Assembly: GCA_963706685.1 (NCBI GenBank)
Contig: CAVPMY010000004.1
Span: 124,001-188,000, forward strand
Direction: 5' to 3'
Source: CADEEN01 sp963706685
GTDB taxonomy: Bacteria > Pseudomonadota > Gammaproteobacteria > Burkholderiales > Burkholderiaceae_C
DNA length: 64,000 nucleotides
Shown here piece after piece: positions 1 through 12,200 of this stretch. Under the pieces are notes generated by a model that made no database searches, was not told the origin of the DNA, and was given only the letters and a program-made list of their open reading frames with translations. Each line of letters begins with the position of its first letter. Position 1 is the stretch's first letter. A program made the translations under genes and the position numbers.

Positions 1-2900
1 GATCGGCCGGGCGCGCTTGTGGCAGGCGTCGAGCAGCGCGTCCCAGCGCGTCATGCCGTGGTCGCGCCGCGCCATGATCGCGTAGTCGACGAGCAGGATC
101 GAGTTCTTGGTGGCGATGCCCATCAGCATGATCAGGCCGATCATCGACGGCATCGACAGCGCCGTCTGGGTGATGAACAGCGCCAGGAAGGCGCCGGGGA
201 TCGACAGCACCAGCGCGGCCAGGATCGTCACCGGCTGCACGAAGTCCTTGAACAGCAGCACCAGCACGATGTAGATGCACAGCACGCCGGTCAGCATCGC
301 CAGGCCGAAGCTGGCGAACAGCTCGGCCATCGCCTCGGCGTCGCCGACCGTCGTCTGCGATGACGCCCGGCGGCAGCTTGCTTCAGGCTGGGCAGCGCCA
401 GCGCCCGCGGCCTCGCACCTCGCCGAGCGGCTGGCCGTTCAGCTCGATCTCGAAGTTGACGTTGCGCAGCGCGGTCGTAGCGGTCGATCTGCGCCGGGCC
501 GCTGGCCGATCGCGAGCGTGGCGACGTTGCCCAGCGGCACCGGCCCGTGCGCGCCCGGCACCGCCAGGCGCTCCAGCAGCGCGAGGTCGCTGCGCGCGCC
601 GGCCTCGGGCAGTTGCACGACGACCGGCACCTGGCGCTGCGACAGGTTGAGCTTGGCCAGCGCCTGGTCGTAGTCGCCGGCCGTGGCGATGCGCAGCGTG
701 TCGGCGATCGCCGCCGACGTGACGCCGAGGTCGGCGGCGCGCGCGAAGTCGGGCCGCACGACGAGCTCGGGCCGCACCAGGCTGGAGCGTGCGAGGTCAC
801 CTCGCCGATGCCGGGGATGGTGCGCAGCTCGCGCTCGACGCTGCGCGCGTGCGCGCCGAGCACGTCGGCCGTCCTCGCCGGCCAGCACCAGCACGTACTT
901 CTCCGCTCGAGCCGCCGAAGCCGACCTTGACGCGCGCGCCGGGCAGCGCGTCCAGCGCCTCGCGCAGCTGCGCCTTCGATCGTCCTGCTTGCTGACGCCG
1001 CTGCGCTCGCTCGCGCGGCGTCAGGTTGATCGTCAGCGTGGCCTTGCGCGACCTCGGCCGCGCCGCCGCGGCATGAACGGGTCGCTGCCGGCGCGCCGCC
1101 GCCGACGGCGGTGTAGACGAGCTTGACATGCGGGTTCTTCTGCACGCATGCGCGCGCCTGCTTCGGCCGCGGCGCAGCGTCTGCTCGAAGGTGCTGCCCG
1201 GCGGCAGCGTCAGCGTGACCTGCGTCTGCGACAGGTCGTCCGGCGGCATGAAGCCGGTCGGCAGCAGCGGCGACCAGCGCGAACGAAGCCGACGAAGAAG
1301 ACGGCGGCGGCCAGCGTCGTCACCACGCGGTGCTGCAGGCACCAGTGCGCCCAGCCGCATGTAGACGCGTCATCCAGCGCGGTTCGGCGTGGTCCTGTCT
1401 TCGGCGGCCTGCAGCAGGTAGGCCGCCATCATCGGCGTCAGCATGCGCGCGACGACCAGCGAGAAGAAGACCGCGATCGCCGCCGTCCAGCCGAACTGCA
1501 CGAAGAACTTGCCCGGCACGCCGCTCATGAAGGCGGTCGGCAGGAACACCGCGATCAGCGTGAAGGTGGTGGCGATCACCGCCAGGCCGATCTCGTCGGC
1601 CGCCTCCATCGCCGCCTGGAACGGCGTCTTGCCCATGCGCAGGTGGCGCATGATGTTCTCGATCTCGACGATGGCGTCGTCGACCAGGATGCCGACCACC
1701 AGCGACAGCGACAGCAGCGTGACGACGTTGAGCGTGAAGCCCATCAGTGTACATGACGACGAAGGTCGGGATCGATCGACAGCGGCAACGCCGTCGCCGA
1801 GACGAAGCGTGGCCCGCCAGTCGCGCAGGAAGAACCAGACGACCAGCACCGCGAGCACGGCGCCTTCGTACCAGCAGCGTCATCGAGCCGTCGTAGTTCT
1901 CGACCACCGGATCGACGAAGTTGAAGGCTTCGGTGACCGTGATATCGGGGTGCGCGGCCTTCAGCTTCGTCGAGCGCCGGCGCGCACGCCGTCGGCGACA
2001 TCGACTTCGCCGGCGCCGCGGCTGCGCACGATCTCGAAGCCGACGACCGGCTTGCCGTTGAGCAGCGCCGTCGATGCGTTGCTCGGCCACCGTGTCGCTG
2101 ACCGTGGCCACCTGGTCGAGGCGGATGCGGCGGCCGTCGGTCAGCGGCGACGTCCAGCGCGCCGAGTTCGGCCGCGGTCTGCACCGTGGCGATGGTGCGC
2201 ACCGATTGTTCGGCGCCGCCGACGTCGGTGCGGCCGCCCGAGGCGTCCTGCTGCACCTGCGCGCAGCTGGCGCGAGATGTCGGCCGCGGTGGCGTTCAGC
2301 GCCAGCAGCTCGCGCCGGGTCGAGTTCGACGCGCACCTCGCGCGTCGACGCCGCCGACGCGCGCGACCGCGCCGACGCCGCTGCACGCCGAGCATGCGCC
2401 TTGGTGACCGTCGTTGTCGACGAACCACGACAGCGCCTCGTCGTCCATGCGCGCTCGAGGCCACGGTGTAGGTGAGGATCGGCGAGCCGGCCAGGTTCGA
2501 CCTTCGCGATCGACCGGGTCGCGCAGGTCGCCCGGCAGGTCGGAGCGCACGCGCGAGACCGCGTCGCGCACGTCGTCGAGCGCCTCCTGCGTCGGCTTTT
2601 CGAGGCGGAATTCGACGGTGATCGATCGCCGTGCCGTCCTGCACCTTGGTGTAGATGTGCTTGACGCCCTGCAGCGTGGCGACCGAGTTCTCGATCTTGC
2701 GCGCGACCTCGGTTTCCATCTGCGCCGGCGCCGCGCCCGGCAGCGCGGCGGTGACGGTGACCGTCGGCAGGTCGATGTCGGGGAAGTTCTGGATCTTCAT
2801 GGCGCTTGAAGCCCATCACGCCCAGCAGCGTGAGCATGATGAACAGCAGCATCGCCGGAATCGGATTGCGGATCGACCAGGCGGAAACGTTGATGTTCAT
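1..2900 (-). pseudogene. RND-type multidrug efflux permease (AcrB/HAE1-like), frame-broken and cut by the window edge
   Basis: Inner-membrane proton-driven pump of a tripartite efflux system. The ATG at 2898-2900 opens MNINVSAWSIRNPIPA and the first transmembrane helix. Stitched across frames, the translation then shows the typical RND order: FPDIDLPTV, VARKIENSVATLQGV, TLLSLSLVVGILVDDAIVEI, FLPTAFMSGVPGKFFVQFG, and near the left edge LIMLMGIATKNSILLVDYAI. The gene leaves the window, so its C-terminus is missing. At least fifteen single-base frame breaks lie between 2,900 and the edge, yet all family motifs survive, so sequence error is more likely than decay. Many breaks are an extra C between T and G on the plus strand. 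The start overlaps the adaptor gene's stop (ATGA). Substrate cannot be predicted. Confidence 0.85.
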
Positions 2901-4052
2901 GGCCTTTGGCACTCTGCGACTTGTCGGCGCAGGCGACACGCGCACGTGTCGCCGTCGGCGAGGAAGCCCGCACGCTCGAGCGACCACGCGTGCGTCCTTG
3001 GCCAGGCCACCGGTGATCTCGATGCGATCGCCCACGCGGCGGCCGACGTCGACCTTCGTCTGCGTGACCTTGTCGTCGGCACCGACCGCGAACACGTAGT
3101 TGAAGCCGTCGCGCAGCAGCACCGCGCTTTGCGGCAGGGTCAGCGCCCTCGGCGCTCGCCGACGGCGAACTCGCCGCGCGCGAACATGCCGGCGCTTGGC
3201 GCTGCCGGGTGCGGGCAGGTCGACGTAGACGAGGCCGTTGCGCGTGCCCGCGTCGACGGTCGGCGCCACCATGCGCACCGTGCCGTCGATGGCGCTGCCG
3301 CCGGCCGCGGTGACGCTGCACGGCCTGCCCCGGCTTGAGGCGCGCCAGATCGGTCGCCGGCACTTCGGCGCGCCATTCGAGCCGCTCCTGGCGGATCAGG
3401 CGGAACAGCTCCTGGCCCGGCTGGCACCACGGCGCCGACGGTGGCGCCGCGCGCCGAGATCACGCCGTCGTCGGGCGCGGCGACGCGCGTCTGCGCCAGA
3501 CGCACTTCGGCGGCACGCAGCCTTGCGCCTGCAGCGACGCGGCGCGCGCCTTGGCGGTGCGCTTCGGCCGTCAGGTACTGGGTGATCTGCTGCGCGCTCG
3601 ATCGCCCCGCTGGCTTGCAGTTGGCGCGCCCGCTCGGCGTTGGCTGCGGCCTCGGCCAGGTCGGCCTCGGCTTCGGCAACGCCAGCGCGCGTCGCCGCCA
3701 CTTCGGCCGCCAGCGTGTCGGCCGACAGCAGCGCCAGCAGCTGGCCGCGCTTGACACGGTCGCCAACCTGCACACGGACCTCGGTCAGTCGCAATCCCTG
3801 CGCTTCGGCGCCGATGATCGCCTCCTGCCAGGCGGCGATGTTGCCGTTGGCGCTGACCGTCGCCGGCCAGCGGCCGCTGCGCGGCGTCGTCGCCGTGACA
3901 GTCAAGGCCGGCTTGGTGACGGCGCCAGACGGCACGGCATCGGCCGGTTTGTCGTTGGCGGCACGCACCACCAGGGCCACAAGGGCGCCACCGAGCGCCA
4001 ACAGGCCGGCGCCGCCCACCGACAGGATCAAGGTCTTCTTGCTCATCAACAT
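2897..4052 (-). pseudogene. RND efflux periplasmic adaptor (membrane fusion protein), frame-broken
   Basis: AcrA/HlyD-type adaptor that links the inner-membrane pump to the outer-membrane factor. The start is the ATG at 4050-4052, followed by MLMSKKTLIL and a membrane anchor/signal segment (residues about 8-25). The barrel-sandwich motif LTEVRVQVGDRVKRGQLLA and an Ala-rich coiled coil follow. Frame breaks begin near 3599, where a base is gained in the stretch reading GAISAQQIT when repaired, and continue to the C-terminus. The C-terminal part is still recognisable in other frames (APDDGVISARGATVGAVV, LRDGFNYVFAVGADDKV, VGDRIEITGGLAKDARVV). The stop, as read in the final frame, is TGA at 2897-2899, overlapping the permease start. 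It sits between the outer-membrane factor and the permease, as expected for a pump operon. Confidence 0.82.
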
Positions 4053-5485
4053 CACGAACTCTTTCGGGAGAAACCAGCTTCTGGGGTGGCGTCGTCGGCA
4101 GACCAGCCGCCACCGAGGGTGCGGTACAGCGTGATCCACGCCGTCACCCGTTCGCGCTGCACATCGATCAGCGCGTTTTGCGCACTCAGCGCGGTGCGGC
4201 GCGCGTCTTCACGGTCGATCAGGCTGCCGGCGCCGATGCGCCAACGTTGTTCGGCCGCGGCGAAGAAGTCGCGAAAGCCCTGCGCGGCGCGTTGAGCCTG
4301 GCCTTCGCGGCGCGTCGCCGCATCGAGCCGCAGCAGCGCTTCTTCGACTTCACCGATGGCGCGATGCAGCTGGCCGTCGAGCGAGGCCCTGGCCTCGTCG
4401 TAGCGCGCCCGCGCTGCGTCTTCGCGCGCGCCGCGCGCCCCGGCGTCGAAGATCGACAGCACCAGCGACGGACCGAACCCCCACGCCGCGCCGTCGACGC
4501 TGTTGCCGCCCGTGCGCAGCACCGCCGCGCCCAGGTTGCCGCTGAAGGTCAGCCGTGGATAACGAGCGGCTTCGGCGACGCCAACGTCGGCGGCGGCGGC
4601 CAGGAGCGCACGCTCGGCCGCGGCAATGTCGGGGCGCTGCTGCAGCAGTTGCGCAGGCAGCATGCCGACGTCAAACGCACCCGGCTGCGGCAGCTTGGCC
4701 GCGCCCGCCTGCAGCCGTGCCCGCAACGCCGGCTCGCTCTGGACGGTCAACACCACCAGGCTCTTGACCAACGCATCGCAATCGGCGCGCTGCGCGATCG
4801 CGCGGTTGCTGGCGTCGGCTGCCGCGCCGTCGGCCAGTGCTCCGTTGGCCGGCGCTTCGAAGCCGACACGCACCTTCTCGCGCGTCAGTTCGGCTGTTTG
4901 GGCTTGTGAGCTCGCGTCCTGGTCGAGCACTTGCTGCTGCGCTTCGCAGGCACGCAAGGCGACATAGGTACTGGCCACGTCGGCGGCCAGGCTGACGCGC
5001 GCCGCGTGCCAGCCGAGCGCGGCCTGCTCGCTGCGCGCCTGCGCGGCCGCGATCTGCGCACGCGTGGCGCCGAACAAATCGACTTCCCATGTCGCATCGA
5101 CACCGAGCGAGCCTTGCGTCGATGCCACGAAGGTGCTGCTCGCCGATGCGCCGCGCTGCATCTGCGCGGCGGCGTCGACCGCCGGCCAGCGCTGGGCCGA
5201 GGTGCTGCGCAGGTTGGCGCGGGCTTCGCCCAGCCGCGCCAGCGCTTGCATCAGCGTCGGACTGCCGGCTTGCGACTCACGCACCAGTTCGGGCAGCAGC
5301 GGATCGTCGAAGCGCTGCCACCAATCGGCGAGTGCCGCCGTGTCGCCCTGGTGAGGCAGCGTCGCCTGCCAACGCTCGGGTGCAGCCTGGCTCGGCGTGG
5401 CGGGCAAGCGGGGCGTGGCGCAGGCGGCCAGGAACAAGGGCGTGGCGGCAACGAGCCATGGCCAGCGCAACGTCGTCGTCTTCAT
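4052..5485 (-). CDS. Outer-membrane efflux lipoprotein, NodT/OprM family
   Basis: A 477-residue outer-membrane channel of a tripartite efflux pump. It starts with a lipoprotein signal ending LFLAAC, so Cys22 is the predicted lipidated residue. Two outer-membrane-factor repeats follow; LTREKVRVGFEA and LLQQRPDIAAAERALLAA are typical of the NodT subfamily, the latter at the start of the second repeat. A good ribosome-binding site (GGAG) lies 5 bases before the ATG at 5483-5485. The start overlaps the TetR gene's stop by 4 bases and the stop overlaps the adaptor's ATG by 1 base, so the four genes form one operon. This gene is intact, unlike the two downstream of it. Confidence 0.93.
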   Translation of the reverse strand: MKTTTLRWPWLVAATPLFLAACATPRLPATPSQAAPERWQATLPHQGDTAALADWWQRFDDPLLPELVRESQAGSPTLMQALARLGEARANLRSTSAQRWPAVDAAAQMQRGASASSTFVASTQGSLGVDATWEVDLFGATRAQIAAAQARSEQAALGWHAARVSLAADVASTYVALRACEAQQQVLDQDASSQAQTAELTREKVRVGFEAPANGALADGAAADASNRAIAQRADCDALVKSLVVLTVQSEPALRARLQAGAAKLPQPGAFDVGMLPAQLLQQRPDIAAAERALLAAAADVGVAEAARYPRLTFSGNLGAAVLRTGGNSVDGAAWGFGPSLVLSIFDAGARGAREDAARARYDEARASLDGQLHRAIGEVEEALLRLDAATRREGQAQRAAQGFRDFFAAAEQRWRIGAGSLIDREDARRTALSAQNALIDVQRERVTAWITLYRTLGGGWSADDATPEAGFSRKSS

Positions 5486-6162
5486 TGCTTCTCCAGACCT
5501 CGGCGCCGGCGTTCGTGTTCTACCAGCGCCACGCCCCAATCAACGAGGCGCTCTCGCGCCCGCTGCAGTGCGTCAGGGCCTTCGAGCATGCGCGGCGCGA
5601 CGGCGCGCATGAACTCGCGCGACATGCAGTAGTCGTGGGCCATCGCGACCAGGCCGAAGACCAGGCGATGCACATCTTCGTCGGGCTCATCGACACCGAT
5701 GTGGCACGCCAACCAACGAGCGATCGATTCGTGGACCGGGCCGATATGCTGCGCCACCGCAGCAGCAAACACCGGTGTCGGCTCGATCATCTCGCGCAGG
5801 TACAGGCGCACCCCTTCGTCGGCAGGGGCCAGGGTGGAGTCTTCACCGACCAGGCCTCGCAACAAGTGCTGCAGCGAATCGCACAAGGTCAGCCCCGGAG
5901 CATCGAAGCCGGCGAGTTGGCCGGCGATGCCCTGGATCGGGCCGAGCAGCACAGCGCGGTACAGACCGTCCTTGTCGCCGAAGTGGTAGTGGATCGCCGC
6001 CGGGTTGAGGCCCGCTGCAACGCAGATCTCGCGGGTCGACGACTTGGCGTAGCCCTTCTCCGCAAAGATTCTGCTGGCCTCCCCGAGCAGACGATTGCGC
6101 GCCCGCTCACCGCGGTTTGCCGTCGCCTCCGGCGCAGGGTTGTCGGGTGCTGGATGGCTCAT
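5482..6162 (-). CDS. TetR/AcrR-family transcriptional regulator (CerR/CecR-like C-terminal domain)
   Basis: A 226-residue repressor-type regulator. The N-terminal helix-turn-helix is clear (STREICVAAGLNPAAIHYHF, then GDKDGLY). The longer C-terminal ligand-binding half resembles the CerR/CecR (DUF1956) group, which often precedes efflux genes. I chose the ATG at 6160-6162; an upstream TTG at 6184-6186 is possible but would place the start inside the likely operator. It is the first gene of an operon with the efflux pump (ATGA overlap with the outer-membrane factor), so it probably controls itself and the pump. An inverted repeat 20-40 bases upstream is the likely binding site. Confidence 0.9.
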   Translation of the reverse strand: MSHPAPDNPAPEATANRGERARNRLLGEASRIFAEKGYAKSSTREICVAAGLNPAAIHYHFGDKDGLYRAVLLGPIQGIAGQLAGFDAPGLTLCDSLQHLLRGLVGEDSTLAPADEGVRLYLREMIEPTPVFAAAVAQHIGPVHESIARWLACHIGVDEPDEDVHRLVFGLVAMAHDYCMSREFMRAVAPRMLEGPDALQRARERLVDWGVALVEHERRRRGLEKQ

Positions 6163-6183
6163 TTCGGAGCGCGATCCTAGCGA

Positions 6184-6207
6184 CAAATCAAGCGCTTGCT
6201 TGAATCA
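6184..6207. promoter_or_regulatory. Probable operator of the TetR-family regulator
   Basis: An inverted repeat with arms TCAAGC (6188-6193) and GCTTGA (6198-6203) around a 4-base centre, with partly matching flanks, lies directly upstream of the regulator's start codon. Position and symmetry fit an autoregulatory TetR-family site. No clear -10/-35 pair can be fixed by eye. Confidence 0.5.
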
Positions 6208-6241
6208 AAAGGTAAGACCTTGACCGCGACGGGCCCATCTA

Positions 6242-6268
6242 GAAAAACGGGCCGCAAAGGCGGCCCGT
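6242..6268 (-). terminator. Rho-independent terminator after pilL
   Basis: A perfect 9-base stem, ACGGGCCGC (6247-6255) and GCGGCCCGT (6260-6268), encloses a 4-base loop. Read on the minus strand it runs into TTTTT. It lies 22 bases past the pilL stop and closes the pilGHIJL operon. Confidence 0.85.
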
Positions 6269-6289
6269 GTCGTGCAGTCGCAGAGCGGG

Positions 6290-9200
6290 TCAGTCCGCCA
6301 TCGCAACCTGCCCCGCGTACTGCGCCACCAGGCCGAGCAGATCGTCTTCCGAGTACGGCTTGCCCAGGTAATGGTTGACGCCCAGCTTGGCTGCATGCTC
6401 ACGGTGCTTCTCGGCAATGCGCGAGGTGATCATGATCACCGGCAGGCCGGCCCAGCGCGTGTCGGCGCGCAGGTTGCGCACCAGGTCGAAGCCGTCCATG
6501 CGCGGCATCTCGATGTCCGACAGCACCACCACCGGCGTTTCATCGGCCAGCTTTTCGAGCCCGTCGAGGCCGTCCTTGGCGGTCGTCACCCGGTAGCCTT
6601 CGCGGGTCAGCAAACGCTGCGTGACGCGCCGCACCGTCAGCGAGTCGTCAACCACCAGCACCAGCGGCGCCTGCTTCGGCGTCGGGGCTGCAGCCGGCGC
6701 CAGCGGCGTCCTGACGGACGATGCGGTGGACGCCACGGCCGGCGCCGCCTCCGGCACCGCGAAGGCGTGCTGCATCGCGGCGCGAGCGCTCGCCCCATAC
6801 AAAGTGGCCAGAGCCACCGGGTTGTAGATCAGCGCCGGCGAACCCGAGGCCAGCAGTGTCACGCCGGCCAGTCCAGGCAGGCGCTCCAGCTGCTGGCCGA
6901 GGTTCTTGACCACCACTTCCTGGTTGCCGATGACTTCATCGACATGCAAGGCGACACGTTGCGCCGCGCTTTTAATGATGACCACCGTCAGCGTGCGTCC
7001 CGGCACTTCGTCGCTGCGGCCGCTGCCTTGCAGCAAGGCGCCGAACCAGAAGAAAGGCACGCTCTTGTCGCCGTGCTCGAAGCTGCCGCGGCGGGTGGCT
7101 GCGGCGACTTCGGCCGCCGGGACGCGGCGCACGATATCGATCAGCGTGGCCGGCACGGCCACCGTGGAAGCGCCGGCACGCAACATCACGACCTGCGTCA
7201 CGGCGGTCGTCAGCGGCAGCACGAGCTTGAAGTTGGTGCCCTGGCCGGCGGCACTCGAGGTCTCGATGCGGCCGCCGAGTGCATTGACGTCGTTGCGCAC
7301 CACATCCATGCCGACACCGCGGCCGGCCAGTTCGGTGACGCTGTCGGCAGTGGAAAAGCCGGGCGTGAAGATCAGGTTGGCCAACTCGGCGTCGGTGGGC
7401 TGGGCATCGGCGGCCACCAGGCCGGCGGCGACACCACGCTCGCGGATGCGCTGCAGGTTCAAGCCGGCGCCGTCGTCGCGGAAATCGACCGAGACTTCAT
7501 TGCCCTCATGGTGCACCGACACCGTGATCTGCCCGGCCGGATCCTTGCCTTGGCGCTCACGCTCGTCCGGCATTTCGATGCCGTGTGTGACACAGTTGCG
7601 CAACAGGTGCTCGAAGGCGCCGCCCATGCGTTCCAGGACCCCGCGGTCGACTTCGATCGAGCCGCCGACGATGTCCAGACGCACCTGCTTGTGCGTTTCC
7701 TTGGCCGCTTGCCGCGCCACGCGGTAGAGGCGATCGGACAGGCTCTCGAACTCGACCATGCGCGTGCGCAGCAGATCGTCCTGCAGGTCGCGCGCCAGTC
7801 GGGCCTGCGCGGCCAGGTCGTCTTCGGTCAGTTGCAGTGTGCGCGTCAGGCTGCGCTGCACGGTGGCGACGTCGTTGACCGACTCGGCCATCATGCGCGT
7901 CAGCTCCTGGAAGCGCGTGAAGCGGTCCATCTCGAGCGGATCGAAGTTCGCGCCCTCCGCCTTGGCCGCTTCCATGCGCGAGCTGATCTGCGATTCGGCT
8001 TGCAGTTCGATGTCGCGCAACTGGGAACGCAGGCGCTCGAGGTTCTCGGTCAGGTCGCCGAGCGAGCCCTTCATGGTGCCGACTTCGGATTCGATGCGCG
8101 AGCGCGCAATCATCACCTCGCCGGCATGGTTGACCAGGCGGTCGAGCAACGGCGCGCGCACGCGGACTGTCGACAAAGCAGCAGCGGCCGGCCGCGGCAC
8201 CAGCGCGGCAGCAGCAGCCGTCGGCTCGCCGCTGGCTGCAAAACGCCCCCAGTCGATGGCCGCCACCGGTTGCGCGGCCGGGACTTGGGGCCGCGCAGGG
8301 GGCTCGACACGCGGCGCCTCGGTCGGCGCCGGCACGTCGTGCTGCGCTGCCGCAGCTGTCTCCGGCTCCGGCTGGATTTGAGGTGCCTGCCTGGCCGCGA
8401 TCACCGGCATCGGGCGCATCGGCAGCGGCTCGTGCGGTACCACCGGTTCGGGCATCGTCAGATCGAGATCGACCGCCAACGGACCAGCGACAAGGCGCTC
8501 GAACGTATTGCCCAGCGCATCGAACTGGGTGAACAGGCCTTCAACGTCGCCGGCGTTGACGACTTGGCGCGCCATCAGATGCTCGATCAGCGTTTCCAGC
8601 CGGTGTGCCAGCTCGCCCAGACGCATCGCACCGGCCAGGCGGGCACCGCCCTTGAGCGTGTGCAGGGTGCGCATGCAGGCCGACGGCGCGGACGGGCTGC
8701 TAGGCTGCTGCAACCAATCGCGCATCCGCGACGCCAGTTGCGGCAACAGCTCGGCGGCCTCTTCCTGGAAGATCGGGAACAGCTCGACGTCGACCACGTC
8801 CACCGCGTCGATGTCGTCATTGCCATCGAACGACTTCGGACGCGCGACCGACCGTCGTTCGACCGCCACCGACGTCATGTCCAGTGGCGCGAGGGCGTGG
8901 AATTCAGCCTGGCCGAGCGTCTCCACCGACGACTCGAGCGACGCCGCTTCGAGCACTGGCGCCTCGAACGCAGCCGCTTCGTCAACCGGCAGCTCGGCGA
9001 CAGTCGGCTCAACAACCGGCGGTTCGACGGCCATCGGCTCGATAACCGGCGGCTCGAAATCGACTGGCGCCGCGTCAGGTTCTGCCGCGGGCTCGGCGAC
9101 GCTCGCATCTTGCGCTTGACCCAGGTCGACCGCTTCGTCCACCGGTGCATCGTCCACCGGTGCATCGTCCACCGGCGCTTCGAACATCGGCGCAGGGGCT

Positions 9201-12200
9201 TCGGCCGCTTCGGCAGACGGGGCGCGCTCGGCCATCGCGTGCACGCGCTCGGCGGCGATGCGCTCGTGGTCGACCAGGCGATCGATCAGCGCCGGCGGCG
9301 GCGCCTTGAGGAAGCCGGCGGCGAATTGGTGCAGCAGGCCGCGGATCTCGTCGGCGCTGTCATTGAACAGCTGCGATTCCTGTGCGTTGCCCTCGCCGAT
9401 GGTCTGCGAGCGCATCAGAGCATGCTCGAGCAGGCGCGCCAGATGCGACAGATCGGTGAAGCCGACGGTGGCGGAATTGCCCGCCAGCGAGTGCGCCAGG
9501 GCAATCGCGTCGTCGCCGACCGGACGCTGCGTGAACTCATGCGACCACTCGGCCAGCTCGACGCCCAGGCGGCGCGATTGTTCGTCGGCCTCGTTGAGGA
9601 AGATGTTGAACAGGGGCACGCCGACGCGCAGCGCGCCGATCATGCGGTAGGCCGGCTCCTCGACCAGCGGCTCGGGCTGCGGCGGCGAATCGATCTGCAT
9701 CGGTCCGGCAGCGGACGCCGCGTCGGCAGGCGCTGACGCAGGCACGTCCTCAATCGTCGGCTCGTTGTTCGTGGCCTGGAATTCGAGCGACATCATCGCC
9801 GAAACCACTTCGGGCGACGGCGCACCGGCCTCGCGCTCCGGCGATGCCAGTGATTGCAGGGCGTCGCGGCCACCAACTTCGAGTCGGGCGGCTTCGCCGA
9901 GGTCGAGCTCGAAGGATGCCGGCGATTCCGGCGTCAGCAACTGCTCCAGCGGCTGCACGTTCGCAGCCAACGCAGGCGCCAGCGCAGCCTTGTCGGCCAG
10001 TTCGTCGGGCAGCAGGCCCTCGAGGGCCATCGGTCGCGAGATGCTGTCCAGCTCGGCGCTGCCTGCGGGGCGCGGCGCGTCGAGCTTGCCGTGGCTGCCG
10101 CTGGCGCGCCAACGCTGGATGGCCGCGCTCACGTCGGCCGGGCGGTGGCCGGCGGCACGGCCGGCGGCAATGGCGTCGACCCAATCGGCCATGTAGGCCA
10201 GGATGTCGGTGGTCAGCGCGAGCAGCGGCGCATCGGCGCCCTTCTGCTCGGCCAGGCGGGCGTTGTACAACTGCTCGCAATCCCAGCCGGCCTCGCCGAA
10301 TGCGGTCAGGCCGACCATGCGCGCGCTGCCCTTGAGCGTATGGAAGGCGCGGCGCACCGTGGTCATCTCGCTGACGTCGCTGCCGTCTTCTGCCAGGGCG
10401 GCCAGTGCCGCGTTCGCGTTGCCGATCACCTCGCGCGCTTCCTCGAGGAAGACCTCGCGCATCTCGGCATCGTCTTCGAGTCCGGTCTGGCCGGCCGGCG
10501 TCGGCGCTGACGGCAGCAAGGGCATCGGGCGCGTTGACGCCGGCAGCTCGTCGAGCTTGGCCGCCGCCGTGCTGTGCACGAAGTCGGTCATGGCTTGCGC
10601 CAACTCTTCGCGCACGGCGCGGCGCTCGTCGTCGTTGATGGCAACTTCGAAGGCGCTCTTGACCTGCTGCATCGTCTCGGCCAGCACCGGCTGGTCGGCC
10701 ACCATCGCCTCCTGCGACAGGCGATCGAGTTCGTGGCGCACTTCGACCAGCGGCACATCGAGGTGCGCGGCGGCCTGGCCCAGCGACTGCGCCTGTTCGA
10801 TCAGGCGCGGCTCGACCGGCGCCTGAGCGGTCGGCTGTTGTTCGCCGCCGGCCGAGGCCACGAAACGCGTGCGGCCATGCGTGGCCATCACGGCACGCAG
10901 TTGCCCGGCTGCGGCATCGAAGGCAAACAAGGCCTTGGCCATCGCCGGTTGCACATTGAGCATGTCGATCAGGAAGCCCAACGCACCGAGGTTGGTGGTC
11001 AGCCGTTCCGTGATCGCGGCATCGGGTGTGACCGCATTCTTGGCTGCGGCGACCAGCGCTTCGACGTCGTCGCGCATGCGCACCACGGCCTGCGAGGCCT
11101 GGTCGAGGCCCAGCACCGAGAACACACCGCGCATCGAGTTCAGTTGACTCGGCACCGGGTGCAGCAGTTCGGCCTGGGCCGTCTCGCGGAAATACAGGTC
11201 GATGGCTTTCTCGGCCTCGGCCAGCGAGCCCTTGAGTTCCTGCACGACACTGCCCATGGTCTGGCGGTCAGAGACGCGACGGTAGAGCACCTCCATCCAG
11301 ACATCGAGCGGCTCGGGGCGGCCGCCATGGCTGACCTTCTGGATCCGTGCGGCCAGGCGCTGCACGCGCTCGGCCTGCGCCGGGTGATCGAAGTCGCCAT
11401 CGTCGAGCGAGGCCTCGAGGAAAAGTACCGCGGTGGCCACTTCCATGGCCAGCATCGGCGCCGGCACAGTGCCCGACTGCACGACCTGCGCCGCAGCAGC
11501 CGACAGGGCATTGCCCAGGTGATCGCCGGCCGGATAGAGCTTTCGCAGCGACTCGCCGACAAGGGCAAATTGTTCATTGAGCGAGGACAGGCGGTGCAGT
11601 TCGCTGCCGGCCACCGCGGCCCAGCTTTCCTTTGCGGCATGCACGCGCTTCTTGGCCTGCACGATCGCCGCCGGATCGTGGCGGCCGAGCGTCGTCACCA
11701 GGTAGTCCACCGGCGCGCGTCGGCCCAGGTTCCAGGCCTGGCGCACCGCGGCCAGGCGCTGCGCGCTGCGGCCGTCGCCCGGCGACGAGGCCTGAGCGCA
11801 ATAGAAAAGCAGGTCCTGCGCCAGGCGCTGCGAGACATCGGCGCCGGCATTGGGCCGCGCCGAACTGTCGTCGACATGCTCGGACATGCGCAGTTGCGCC
11901 AACAGCCGCGAGGCGATGCGTTTGCTGTAGATGTCGGGCACCAACAGCCGCTGGCCCTGCGCTTCGAAGAAGGCGGCGGCCAGGTGCCAGAGCGTGCCCA
12001 TGTGGCGGCGTTTCTTGTCGCTGCCGGCGGCCAACCCGGCAAAGACACTGGACAGCGCCTGTGCCGGTTCGCCGCTGCCCTGGCGCATCAGGCCCAGCGT
12101 CAGCGATTCGACTTCGCTGCGCAGCGCCGCATCGAGCACACGCGGCTGGGCGCCGTTGCTGGCGACCTCGCGCCACTGCCAATCATGCGGCCACAGATCG

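Noticed and set aside
6272..9736. A 1,154-codon plus-strand open frame opposite pilL
   Set aside because: It is the antisense shadow of pilL in GC-rich DNA; its translation is His/Arg/Gln-rich without domain motifs, while the minus strand encodes a full CheA-type kinase.
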